Shown in pieces: positions 19,270 to 27,402 of a stretch of 64,000 nt of DNA. The notes beneath the pieces are model-generated. The model had not been told where the DNA came from and made no database searches. It saw nothing but the letters and a program-made list of their open reading frames with translations. The stretch comes from Bifidobacterium pseudolongum subsp. pseudolongum DSM 20099. Its GTDB lineage: Bacteria; Actinomycetota; Actinomycetes; Actinomycetales; Bifidobacteriaceae. The translations under genes were made by a program, and so were the position numbers. How positions within the stretch are numbered: the stretch's first letter is position 1; every line of letters begins with the position of its first letter. The stretch lies in the NCBI RefSeq assembly GCF_000771225.1, contig NZ_JDTZ01000005.1, positions 1 to 64,000 on the forward strand, written 5' to 3'.

Positions 19270-20172
19270 TCACTTCATGCCGGTCATGGCAATGCCCTCA
19301 ACGAACCGCTTCTGCACGAAGAAGAACACGATGATCAACGGCAATGCTGAGATCAATGCACCGGCCATCACGACGCCATACGGGGTCACGGATGACCCGT
19401 GCCCTGTGAGCATGGCCAATCCTGCGGTGATGGTGCGCGTCTCCGGCTTGGACGTCATGATGAGCGGCCACAGCAGGTCATTCCAATTGCCCATGAAATT
19501 GAACATGCCGACGGTGAGGATGGCGGGCACTGAATTCGGCAGGATGATCTGCAGGAAGATGCGGAACTCACCTGCGCCGTCGATGCGGGCTGCGTTGTCG
19601 AGGTCCTTCGGGATCGAGATGAAGAACTGCCTCAGCAGGAAAATGCCACCCACATCCGCCAGTCTCGGAATGATGATGCCGAGGTAGCTGTTGACGAGCC
19701 CCATGTTGGCGAGCAGCTTGTAGATTGGAATCAGCAAGGCCATTGCGGGGATCATCATCGTCGCGATGAGCACGCCCAGGAGGATGCCGCGCCCTTTGAA
19801 GTCGACGCGCGACAACCCGTAGGCGGCGAGCGCATCAAAGAATACCGAGAAAATGGTCACACAGCCGGCGAAGACAATGGTGTTGAGCATCTCCCGGCCG
19901 ACTGGCAAGCGTTGGAACAGCGACTGGTAGTTCTCGAGGGTGAACGCGGATGGGATGAACTTCGGAGGCCATGTCTGCGTCACCGCGTTCGGCGTGAACG
20001 AGACCAGCAGGATGACGAGCAGGGGGAAGACCATGAGGATCGTCACGAGGATCAGGGCCAGGTAACTGAAGCCAAGTCCCCAACGGCGACGGGCTGTCGC
20101 CCTGCGGCGCAGTCGCTCATTCTCGTCGTATTCTTCGGATGCGCGGTGCGCGACGAGGGTTGCGGTGGTCAT
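19270..20172 (-). CDS. Carbohydrate ABC transporter permease (MalG type)
   Basis: Second membrane subunit of the CUT1-family importer for the arabinan island. 300 aa with six predicted membrane helices, starting after a charged N-terminus (LGFSYLALILVTILMVFPLLV). The EAA-type loop that contacts the ATPase is DLDNAARIDGAGEFRIFLQIILP. The ATG at 20172 overlaps the stop codon of the first permease (ATGA), and GGAGGAA precedes it, so the start is firm. No ATPase gene is in the window; a shared MsmK-type ATPase elsewhere is inferred. Confidence 0.93.
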   Translation of the reverse strand: MTTATLVAHRASEEYDENERLRRRATARRRWGLGFSYLALILVTILMVFPLLVILLVSFTPNAVTQTWPPKFIPSAFTLENYQSLFQRLPVGREMLNTIVFAGCVTIFSVFFDALAAYGLSRVDFKGRGILLGVLIATMMIPAMALLIPIYKLLANMGLVNSYLGIIIPRLADVGGIFLLRQFFISIPKDLDNAARIDGAGEFRIFLQIILPNSVPAILTVGMFNFMGNWNDLLWPLIMTSKPETRTITAGLAMLTGHGSSVTPYGVVMAGALISALPLIIVFFFVQKRFVEGIAMTGMK

Positions 20173-21110
20173 GCGAGTTCCTCCTTCTCGTGCTTGGCGT
20201 TGGTGTACAGCTGGATGAGGCCGACGATCAGCGTCATGATGAGCAGCACATATGACAGCGCCGAGGCATAGCCGAGCTTTCCGTTGCCGAAGGCCTCGGT
20301 GTAGATGCGGTAGACGATGGTCTCGGTGGCACGGTCGGGTCCGCCGGAGGTGAGGATGAACACCTGGTCGAAGACCTGGAACGCGCCGATCAGACCGAAG
20401 ATGACGATGTAGTTGAAGGTCGGCCGCAAAGCCGGGATGGTGATATGCCAGAACTTCTGCCATGAGTTCGCGCCGTCGAGGCTCGCCGCCTCATACAGTT
20501 CGGCGGAGATGCCTTGCAGGCCGGCGAGGAAGATGACCATGAAGTAGCCGAAATTCTTCCAGACCGTGATGAAGACGATCGTCGCCATGGCCGTAGAGCG
20601 CGTGCCCAGCAGATTGAGGTGTTCGATGCCGAACAGTTGCGACGCCCAATACGGCACGAGGCCGAGCGATGGGGAGAGAATGAAGTTCCAGGCGATCGCC
20701 GCGACCGTCAGCGAGATGACGAACGGCAGGAACATGCATGTGCGGAAGAATCCGACGAACTTCAGGTCCTTGCGGTTGAGCAGCAGCGCGAACGCGAGCG
20801 CGACGATGACGACGAGCGGCGCGTACAGCACCGCGTAGAACAGCGTGTTCCTCACATCGGTCCAGAAATCGGCGCTATGGAACAGCTTGACGTAGTTTTC
20901 GAATCCAATGAACTTTCCCGCGCGGTTGATGCGATTGTTCGTCAGCGAGACGATGAAGGTCTCGATGGCGGGATAGAACACGAAGACCGCGAGCACGATG
21001 AGTGCGGGTGCAGTGAACAGCAAACCGGTGCGTAGATTGCGCCGTGCAATGGACTTCCGGTTCTCTTCGGCGATTCTCGCACTGCCGGTAACCGTTGATG
21101 CCTGGGTCAT
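20169..21110 (-). CDS. Carbohydrate ABC transporter permease (MalF type)
   Basis: First membrane subunit of the importer. 313 aa, six membrane helices beginning with LLFTAPALIVLAVFVFYPAI; EAA loop LYEAASLDGANSWQKFWHITIP. GGAAAGGAAAAGCC precedes the ATG at 21110. It follows the binding-protein gene after a hairpin-containing gap of 100 bp and overlaps the next permease by 4 nt. Confidence 0.93.
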   Translation of the reverse strand: MTQASTVTGSARIAEENRKSIARRNLRTGLLFTAPALIVLAVFVFYPAIETFIVSLTNNRINRAGKFIGFENYVKLFHSADFWTDVRNTLFYAVLYAPLVVIVALAFALLLNRKDLKFVGFFRTCMFLPFVISLTVAAIAWNFILSPSLGLVPYWASQLFGIEHLNLLGTRSTAMATIVFITVWKNFGYFMVIFLAGLQGISAELYEAASLDGANSWQKFWHITIPALRPTFNYIVIFGLIGAFQVFDQVFILTSGGPDRATETIVYRIYTEAFGNGKLGYASALSYVLLIMTLIVGLIQLYTNAKHEKEELA

Positions 21111-21146
21111 GGCTTTTCCTTTCCTCCGATCAGAATTGGGTGCTGC

Positions 21147-21182
21147 CCGGGCGGGACCATGTACGGGCACGGTCCCGTCCGG
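21147..21182 (-). terminator. Hairpin between binding-protein and permease genes
   Basis: 12-bp stem (21147-21158 with 21171-21182, one G-U pair) and 12-nt loop in the gap after the solute-binding gene. No U-run. Such hairpins commonly give a higher mRNA level for the binding protein than for the membrane subunits; that role is inferred from position. Confidence 0.5.
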
Positions 21183-21210
21183 AGCATGTGGACTGTTCGC
21201 CTTGGGAGGC

Positions 21211-22518
21211 TCAGTCCTCGGCGTATTCCTCGAGGTAGCCGGAGATCTTCTGTTCGGCTTCGTCAAGCAGGCCTTGGATGTCGTCATCCGTGCGGGCTGC
21301 ATTGCTGGTGAGCGTGTCGACGGTGGCGAGCACATCGCCGAAGCCTCCCTTGAGTCCTGCGATGGGGATGAAGGAGTTGTCGGTGTACTGGGAGATCTTC
21401 GCGATGAGCGGTCGCTCGGACAGATCCTCTTCGGTCACGGTCGTGTTGTTCGGCGGGTAGGCGGAGCCGAGCGACCAGATGATCTGGTTGTCGTGGTTGT
21501 TGTACCACTTGTAGAACTCATAGATGCCCTTCTTGACGTCGTCGTCCTTCACCTGCGAGGTGACCCACCAATACAGGCCGGTCGAACCGGTGTTGGAGCC
21601 CTTCGAACCGTTCGGGAAGACGTAGGTGCCATTGCCGTTTGGGACTTGGAAGACATCATGCGGAATGCCCTTGTCCGTGGCCGCCTGGTCCTCCCAAGGG
21701 CCGACGATGACCATGGCCGACTGGCCGGATTCGAAGGATTCACGTGCCGCGGTCTCGTCCATGCCCGACAGCGAATAGCCGCCCTTGTAGAATTCGCGTA
21801 TCTGCTGGAGGAATGCCTTGTTCTCGGGGGTATTCACGGAGACTTTGCCTTCCATGGTGTACAGGCCTGAGCCGTTGCCCTTGAGGAACGGTGCCATCGT
21901 CACGTCCGGCAGGGCGATCCCATACTGCTGCTTGCCCTTGGTGAGTTTTTTGGCGACTTCGAGCAGCTGGTCCCACGTTTTCGGATAATCGGCCTCCGTG
22001 AGGCCCGCGGCCTTCCACATGTCGGTGTTGTACCATACGGCGGTGGGTGCATAGCCCATCGGCACGGCGCATTTCTCCTGGGATCCGTCGATGTCGAAGG
22101 TGATCTGGTCCACGACGTTGGGGATGTAGTTCTTGGTCTCATAGGCGGGGTCGTCGTAGAAGTCGGAGACGCACTGGAAGGTGCCGTCGATAGACCATCC
22201 CTGGCCGTTGTCCGCTCCTGTCGTCACGAAATCGGGGCCATCACCGGAAGTGACCTTGGTGACCATGGTCTCGCCGATTGTGGTCCACGGCTGCAGCTGG
22301 GCATCGATCTGGTATTTGTCCTGCGATTTGTTGAAGGAATCCACAATGCCTTCGAGTGTCTTGCCATCGGCTTCGGAAAAACCATGCCACATCGTGATCT
22401 GCACTTTGCCGTCAGCGGTCTTCTTGACGTCGCCGCCTGCTGAGCCGCATCCGGAGAGCCCAAGTGTGGAGGCCGTGACTATGGCAAGCGCCGCGGCGAT
22501 GGTCTTGTTCATCTTCAT
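21211..22518 (-). CDS. ABC transporter solute-binding lipoprotein (family 1)
   Basis: Surface lipoprotein that captures oligosaccharides, presumably arabino-oligosaccharides, for the adjacent permeases. 435 aa; lipobox LSGC with lipidated Cys24, followed by GSAGGD. The body matches family 1 binding proteins (ITMWHGFSEADGKTLEGIVDSFN, WYNTDMWKAAGL, AMVIVGPWE). GGAG lies 6 nt before the ATG at 22518. Expressed from a promoter with two LacI-type operators (22608-22653). Confidence 0.92.
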   Translation of the reverse strand: MKMNKTIAAALAIVTASTLGLSGCGSAGGDVKKTADGKVQITMWHGFSEADGKTLEGIVDSFNKSQDKYQIDAQLQPWTTIGETMVTKVTSGDGPDFVTTGADNGQGWSIDGTFQCVSDFYDDPAYETKNYIPNVVDQITFDIDGSQEKCAVPMGYAPTAVWYNTDMWKAAGLTEADYPKTWDQLLEVAKKLTKGKQQYGIALPDVTMAPFLKGNGSGLYTMEGKVSVNTPENKAFLQQIREFYKGGYSLSGMDETAARESFESGQSAMVIVGPWEDQAATDKGIPHDVFQVPNGNGTYVFPNGSKGSNTGSTGLYWWVTSQVKDDDVKKGIYEFYKWYNNHDNQIIWSLGSAYPPNNTTVTEEDLSERPLIAKISQYTDNSFIPIAGLKGGFGDVLATVDTLTSNAARTDDDIQGLLDEAEQKISGYLEEYAED

Positions 22519-22607
22519 TGATTGCTCCGTTTCTTTCCCAATTCGACAAGGAACCGGGAACGTTGACGCAGCGACGGCGGAACGCCCTCGCTAGCTCCAT
22601 TGCTTTT

Positions 22608-22653
22608 TGCAACGTTGTACTTGAAGTATAGCGCCGTTTTCAACGTTGTACAA
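22608..22653 (-). promoter_or_regulatory. Two-operator promoter of the arabinan ABC transporter
   Basis: On the minus strand: -35 TTGTAC (22653-22648), 17-bp spacer, -10 TATACT (22630-22625). Operator 1, read as TACAACGTTGAA, covers the -35 and spacer (22650-22639). Operator 2, TACAACGTTGCA, lies just downstream of the -10 (22619-22608). Their centres are 31 bp apart, near three helical turns. Two further island promoters share the design. Confidence 0.8.
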
Positions 22654-22750
22654 AACAATACTCCCAAATCGGCCATCATCCCCGAGATTACGCCACTTTC
22701 CCGCGTGTCGCAGACATTATGCGACAATCGGGGCGCCGGAACGAACGAAA

Positions 22751-22781
22751 CGGCGTCCGGAAGCCGAAGCCCCGGACGCCG
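22751..22781 (-). terminator. Terminator after the GH43 arabinofuranosidase gene
   Basis: Perfect 10-bp stem (22751-22760 with 22772-22781), 11-nt loop, followed on the minus strand by TTTCGTTCGTT. It separates the GH43 gene from the ABC transporter promoter. Confidence 0.75.
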
Positions 22782-22820
22782 CCGCAAGGAAAGGAAGACA
22801 GGAGGATCAGGACACCGCGC

Positions 22821-23852
22821 TCAAGCCATCTTCCTCGAGGAGACAGGAGCTGTGCCCGCGAGTGCACCGCCATCGGGGGGAAGCACATCCACCGATTTCG
22901 GCGTCCACAGCGTATCCGGCTCGGGCACGCCGAAATCGGGGCCATCCGCGGTCCAACGCACGATTTGCGCGCGCGCATGGCGATTGGGGTCGAAGAGGGG
23001 GTCGCCGTCGATATCCGTGTAGTTGCGCGCATGGTAGACCATGATGTCCTGCGCGCCGTCCTTTGTCTTGGTGAAGGAATTATGGCCCGGCCCATACTGG
23101 CCGTTGGCCTCGCATGTGCGGAACACCGGCTGCGCGCTCTTTGTCCAGGAAGCGGGGTCCAGCAGGTCCACGTCCGTATCTGCGGCAAGCATGCCCATCG
23201 CATAGGCGGGGCCGGTGCCGGAGGCGGAATAGGTGATGTAGATGCGCCCATCATGCTCAAGCACGGCGGGGCCTTCGTTGACGAGGAAGTCAATGCATTC
23301 CCAATCGTATTCCGGCTTGGAGAGCATGACCGGCTCACCGCCAAGCGTCCACGGATCGGACATCGGAGCGATGTAGAGGTTCGAGTTGCCTTCGATCGCC
23401 GGGTCCTTCTGCGCCCAGACAAGGTATTGCGTGCCGCGGTGGACGAATGTCGTGGCATCAAGCGCAAACGAATCGATTGGTGTGACGATCTGCCCTTTTT
23501 CGACCCAATGGTCGCTCATCGGGTCTTCGTCGACGTTTTCAAGCACGAACATGCGGTGCGTGGGCAGTCCGGAATCCTCGAAATCGGTTTCGGCGGCGGC
23601 GAAGTAGATATACCACGCGTCCCCGATGCGGTGCAATTCCGGGGCCCAGATGTATTTGCTGGCGGGGCCGGACTCATGCCTACGCCAGACCGTCTTCTCG
23701 GGCGCGGACTGCAGGCCGTCAAGATCGGCAGCATACCGCAGTGCGATGCCGTCATACCGTGGGTCCGAGCCGGTGAAGTAATACCCATCGCCATGTTTGA
23801 TGACCCACGGGTCGGCACGCTGCAGCACGATTGGATTCAGGTAGGTGCGCAT
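22821..23852 (-). CDS. GH43 glycosidase, probable exo-acting alpha-L-arabinofuranosidase
   Basis: A single five-bladed propeller enzyme of family GH43. 343 aa, no signal peptide, therefore intracellular. The catalytic base is Asp14 in QRADPWVIKHGDGYYFTG; the pKa-modulating Asp is in FALDATTFVHRG and the acid Glu in VNEGPAVLEHDG. A GPGHNSF segment typical of many GH43 proteins is present. ATG 23852 (MRTYLNPIV) is preferred over an ATG nine codons upstream because homology begins there and GAAAGAG precedes it. It has its own two-operator promoter. Xylosidase activity cannot be excluded from sequence. Confidence 0.82.
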   Translation of the reverse strand: MRTYLNPIVLQRADPWVIKHGDGYYFTGSDPRYDGIALRYAADLDGLQSAPEKTVWRRHESGPASKYIWAPELHRIGDAWYIYFAAAETDFEDSGLPTHRMFVLENVDEDPMSDHWVEKGQIVTPIDSFALDATTFVHRGTQYLVWAQKDPAIEGNSNLYIAPMSDPWTLGGEPVMLSKPEYDWECIDFLVNEGPAVLEHDGRIYITYSASGTGPAYAMGMLAADTDVDLLDPASWTKSAQPVFRTCEANGQYGPGHNSFTKTKDGAQDIMVYHARNYTDIDGDPLFDPNRHARAQIVRWTADGPDFGVPEPDTLWTPKSVDVLPPDGGALAGTAPVSSRKMA

Positions 23853-23883
23853 ATGACCACTCTTTCTCACAAACGCCAATGTT

Positions 23884-23922
23884 TACATCGTTGAATATAG
23901 CAGGTTATACAACGTTGTACAA
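23884..23922 (-). promoter_or_regulatory. Two-operator promoter of the GH43 gene
   Basis: On the minus strand: -35 TTGTAC (23922-23917), 17-bp spacer, -10 TATATT (23899-23894). Operator 1 is the perfect palindrome TACAACGTTGTA (23908-23919). Operator 2 is the imperfect TTCAACGATGTA (23895-23884), touching the -10. Centres are 24 bp apart. Confidence 0.8.
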
Positions 23923-23989
23923 TTGTTCGGCATGTCGCCGTCCATACGGGATGGGCATTGGCCCGGCGGGAGCGTCTACGCCATAGCCG

Positions 23990-25081
23990 TCAGAAAATGG
24001 GAGGGCGGGTGGATTCACGCACGACGAGCGAGGACGGCACCTTATGGAACACCTTGCCAGTGGCCGGATCCGTCTCCTCGGCGAGCCCCTCGAGGGCATG
24101 GGAGGCCGGATCGAGGCCATCGATGCGGTCCTTGAGCACGCGCACGGCAAGGCGGGCCACCTCGGGCAATCCGGGCGAGATCGATGTGAGCGCGGGCGAG
24201 AGGTACTTGGAATCATCGGAATTGTCGAAACCGACAACGGCCACATCATCCGGGATCCCGTACCCGCGCATCTGGATGGCATGCATGACGCCGGAGGCGA
24301 GCATGTCGTTGAGCGCGACGACGCCATCGGGCACAATGCCCGAATCGAACAACATGTTCATCGCGGTCTCGCCATCCACGCGGTGCCACATGCGCGACGG
24401 AACCACAAGGCGTTCGTCATACTCGATCCCAGCTTCGTGCAGCGCCTCGCAATAGCCTTGGAATCGCAGCGCGGCCGAACCCACCCGCTCCCCGGGGTGC
24501 GCGCCAACGACGGCGATGCGCCGGCACCCGGTCTCCAGCAGATACGACGTGGCCCGTTTGGCGCCCTCGACGTTCTCGGTGGCGATGTGGTCCGCGCGGG
24601 AAGTGAAGATGCGCTCGCCGAGCAGCACAAGCGGGTAGTCCACCTGCAGCTCGTCGACATCCTCCTGCCCCAGTTCGAGCGGGCTGAAGATGAGCCCATC
24701 GACCATCGTGGACTGCGCGCCATGCAACACGTTGAGCTCCTCGTCACGCGAATACAGCGTCGGCTCGATGAGCACGCGCAACCCCTGCTGCTTGGCTTCG
24801 GCGATGACAAGCGAGGACAGCTGGGCGAAATACGGCATCTGCAGATCGGGAACCGCCAATGCGATGATATTCGTGTGCCCCGTGCGCAGCGTGCGCGCGG
24901 AGACATTCACCGAATACCCAAGGCGGTCGATCGCCTCACGCACTTTGGCGCGCGTGGCCTCCGTGACGAACTCGTAGTCGTTGACGACGTTCGAGACCGT
25001 CTTGATCGACACCCCCGCCGCATTGGCTACATCGCGCATGGTCACCGTATGCTCGCGTTTCGAATGCGTCCGTCCGGCCAT
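23990..25081 (-). CDS. LacI-family transcriptional regulator of the arabinan island
   Basis: 363 aa. N-terminal helix-turn-helix and hinge: TMRDVANAAGVSIKTVSNVV followed by LGYSVNVSARTLRTG. The effector domain is the periplasmic-binding type (IIALAVPDLQMPYFAQLS, VDGLIFSPLEL, PDGVVALNDMLASG, DVAVVGFDNSDDSKYLSPALT). GGAGG precedes ATG 25081. The operators TACAWCGWTGTA at three promoters on both sides of this gene are its likely targets, with arabinose or an arabino-oligosaccharide as inducer (inference). No operator is seen before the gene itself. Confidence 0.9.
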   Translation of the reverse strand: MAGRTHSKREHTVTMRDVANAAGVSIKTVSNVVNDYEFVTEATRAKVREAIDRLGYSVNVSARTLRTGHTNIIALAVPDLQMPYFAQLSSLVIAEAKQQGLRVLIEPTLYSRDEELNVLHGAQSTMVDGLIFSPLELGQEDVDELQVDYPLVLLGERIFTSRADHIATENVEGAKRATSYLLETGCRRIAVVGAHPGERVGSAALRFQGYCEALHEAGIEYDERLVVPSRMWHRVDGETAMNMLFDSGIVPDGVVALNDMLASGVMHAIQMRGYGIPDDVAVVGFDNSDDSKYLSPALTSISPGLPEVARLAVRVLKDRIDGLDPASHALEGLAEETDPATGKVFHKVPSSLVVRESTRPPIF

Positions 25082-25175
25082 CGCTGCGCCTCCGTTCCAT
25101 ATCCTCGTCACGGCGACCAGGGCCGCGATCCATCTGCCTTCGACGATACTACCTCCGACGGCGCAAGACCTGCCG

Positions 25176-27284
25176 TCAGTCCACGACTATGGTCATCGTG
25201 ACCTCACGGTATGCGGGATCGAGTTCCTCGTCGGCCTGCATGTCGAGCACCGGCATGCCATCGGCCGCCCAGTGCACACGACGCACCTGCGCATCACGGC
25301 CGCCATATGCGCCATCCTCATATTCGGCGGCATGGAAGACATAGATGAGGTTACCGTCCTCGTCATGGGACCACATGCCGTGGCCGGTGCCGAGCTGCCA
25401 TGCGCCGTTGTACACACCCGACTTCTGCAATGGGTAGTCAAGCTTCGTCCACACCGCCGGATCGAGCAGATCCGCGCCCACACCGGCCGGTGCGGTCGCC
25501 AAGCCCGTCGCATAGTCGATGCCGACGCTCGAACCGGAGTAGATGAGGTAGATCACGCCGTCATGCACGATTGCATTGGGCCCCTCGGCGATGAGGTTGT
25601 CCCAGGCAAACTCGGGCACAATGAGCTGCGCCGGCTGGCCGGTGAGACGCGCGGGGCGCCGCGGATCGAACGGGGCTATCCACACCGAGCCCACCTGTTG
25701 CCACAAGTAGTACCAGCGCCCGGAATCCTCAAGCACGGTCATGTCGAGCGAAATGAGCTGCACCGGGTTGAGGATGCCCCCGTCAGGCCCGAGGATCGGC
25801 TCCGGTACAGTCCAATTGCCCTTGACACGGGGATCGAGGTCGCGGCCATCGGGCCCTTTGCGCAACTGCATGATATGGCACCGCCCTGTCCACATGTCGG
25901 CGAGGCCCAGCCTGTCCCCCTCCACGCCATCGAAGCACGGCATGAACAGAATGGACAGGCGGCCATCGATCACATGCAGCTCAGGAGCCCAGAAGCAGCC
26001 GGTCATTGCGCGCCCTTCGGAGTTGAGGTCGCCGCGCGCCAGCAGGTCGATCTCGCGCGCCCGTCCACCTGCGGCATCGGCGAGCTCCGCGATCGAGCCG
26101 GCCACGCGCAGCGGCATATGCGTGGCGCCACCGCGGGGGTCGATGCAGTTGCCGTCGGCATCTTCGGTCGCGATGAACATGAACATCGGCTCGCCGTTGA
26201 AGCTCCACGCGAACACTGACGGATCGGCTCGTTCCACCGCGAAGGGGACCGGGTATCTCGGCGCGCGCACGGAGCCATGCACCTCGACGCGCGCGCCCGG
26301 GCCAAGGGCACCGTCATCCAATGCGCGGCGCATATCGCCAAGCGCGGCCGCGTCCCAATCGACGCGGCGGGTGGCGGTCGAACCATCGCTGTACCGCAGC
26401 GTGACCGGGGTCCGCTCCAGATCCACAGCCCCTCCACCGACAGACGCGGGAACGGACACGGTGATGGGGTCGACGCCGACATTGGCGATGCGCCCGAAAC
26501 GACCCATCAGCCGTGCCGCCTCTTCGGCGTCGACGCTCACGACATTGCCGCCGCACGCCTGTGGGATGCCCGTGGCGGCGGCATCAACAAAGGTCGGTGC
26601 CGGCCCCGGGCCGGCGCCTTCACCGGCCGGCCCGAGAACGGCATGGGTGCGCGCGACGGCCTCGATGTCATCGCAGAACGCATGGCGCGGCAAGCCCGCA
26701 TCGTCATGCCACCGCACAACATACCGCGCAGCAGTAGGGTCGAACACGACGGACGGATTGCGCACACCGCTGTCGACGGCCAGGTGCAGCAGACCGAAGC
26801 GCTCAAAGGACAGCAGGTCATCGCTTGTTGCGAACAGCATCGCGTTGCGTTCTGAACCATCGGGCGCGCCCCCGCGCGCCGTGCGCGTGGCGACGACGCC
26901 GAAACGGCCGTCAGCCAGCCGGAACAGGTATGGGTCGCGCAAGGACGCCAACACGATATCGACGTCGGGCATCACAGCGGCATACGGAAGGGCGCCCGAG
27001 GGGCTGCGCGAAGGCAAATCGCCTTCATAACCCGCCGCACGCATCTGCGAAACGGCGCCTTGGGCCGCCGTGCATGCACGCGCAGCGCCGGCGTCCACCG
27101 CCTCGCGAGACGGTGTTCCGGACGCGAAGAAAATGCCGTAGTTCCCGTTCAGCGGCTCCCAATCCCCGCTGACCGGCGAGCGCAACGCCAGGTGCATGCT
27201 CAGCGCGACATCGGCGTTGTTCGCCTCTTCATTGGACGTGGGCGTGCGCATATAGCACAGCAACGGGAAACATGGACTCGCCAT
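25176..27284 (-). CDS. Large GH43 family protein with inserted Ig-like domain
   Basis: 702 aa, no signal peptide. Residues roughly 1-220 resemble a GH43 half-propeller (MRTPTSNEEANNADVALSMH, LRDPYLFRLADGRFGVVATR, VRNPSVVFD). Residues about 225-360 contain a bacterial Ig-like module (VTLRYSDGSTATRRVDWD). From about 360 to the end a second GH43-like region has FWAPELHVIDGRLSILF, AEGPNAIVHDGVIYLIYSG (acid Glu) and GTGHGMW. The probable base Asp is in the N-terminal part and the acid Glu in the C-terminal part, so one propeller interrupted by the Ig module is possible, as are two propellers. ATG 27284 follows AAAGG by 8 nt. It should cleave an arabinose- or xylose-containing oligosaccharide; specificity is unknown. 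Confidence 0.72.
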   Translation of the reverse strand: MASPCFPLLCYMRTPTSNEEANNADVALSMHLALRSPVSGDWEPLNGNYGIFFASGTPSREAVDAGAARACTAAQGAVSQMRAAGYEGDLPSRSPSGALPYAAVMPDVDIVLASLRDPYLFRLADGRFGVVATRTARGGAPDGSERNAMLFATSDDLLSFERFGLLHLAVDSGVRNPSVVFDPTAARYVVRWHDDAGLPRHAFCDDIEAVARTHAVLGPAGEGAGPGPAPTFVDAAATGIPQACGGNVVSVDAEEAARLMGRFGRIANVGVDPITVSVPASVGGGAVDLERTPVTLRYSDGSTATRRVDWDAAALGDMRRALDDGALGPGARVEVHGSVRAPRYPVPFAVERADPSVFAWSFNGEPMFMFIATEDADGNCIDPRGGATHMPLRVAGSIAELADAAGGRAREIDLLARGDLNSEGRAMTGCFWAPELHVIDGRLSILFMPCFDGVEGDRLGLADMWTGRCHIMQLRKGPDGRDLDPRVKGNWTVPEPILGPDGGILNPVQLISLDMTVLEDSGRWYYLWQQVGSVWIAPFDPRRPARLTGQPAQLIVPEFAWDNLIAEGPNAIVHDGVIYLIYSGSSVGIDYATGLATAPAGVGADLLDPAVWTKLDYPLQKSGVYNGAWQLGTGHGMWSHDEDGNLIYVFHAAEYEDGAYGGRDAQVRRVHWAADGMPVLDMQADEELDPAYREVTMTIVVD

Positions 27285-27309
27285 TGGGCCACCTTTCTGC
27301 ATAAGGGTT

Positions 27310-27349
27310 TACATCGATGTATCATAGCAGTGTGTACATCGTTGTACAA
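27310..27349. promoter_or_regulatory. Two-operator promoter region between the large GH43 gene and the endo-arabinanase gene
   Basis: For the minus strand: -35 TTGTAC (27349-27344), 17-bp spacer, -10 TATGAT (27326-27321). Operator 1, TACAACGATGTA on the minus strand (27346-27335), overlaps the -35; operator 2 is the perfect palindrome TACATCGATGTA (27310-27321) at the -10 edge. The plus-strand endo-arabinanase at 27403 probably uses the same region (possible -35 TTTACA at 27308), so both divergent genes should be repressed together. Confidence 0.78.
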
Positions 27350-27402
27350 CTTGCGCGGCGCCAACAGCCGCCTGCATTGCCCACCCTACCCAAGGACCTG
27401 AT

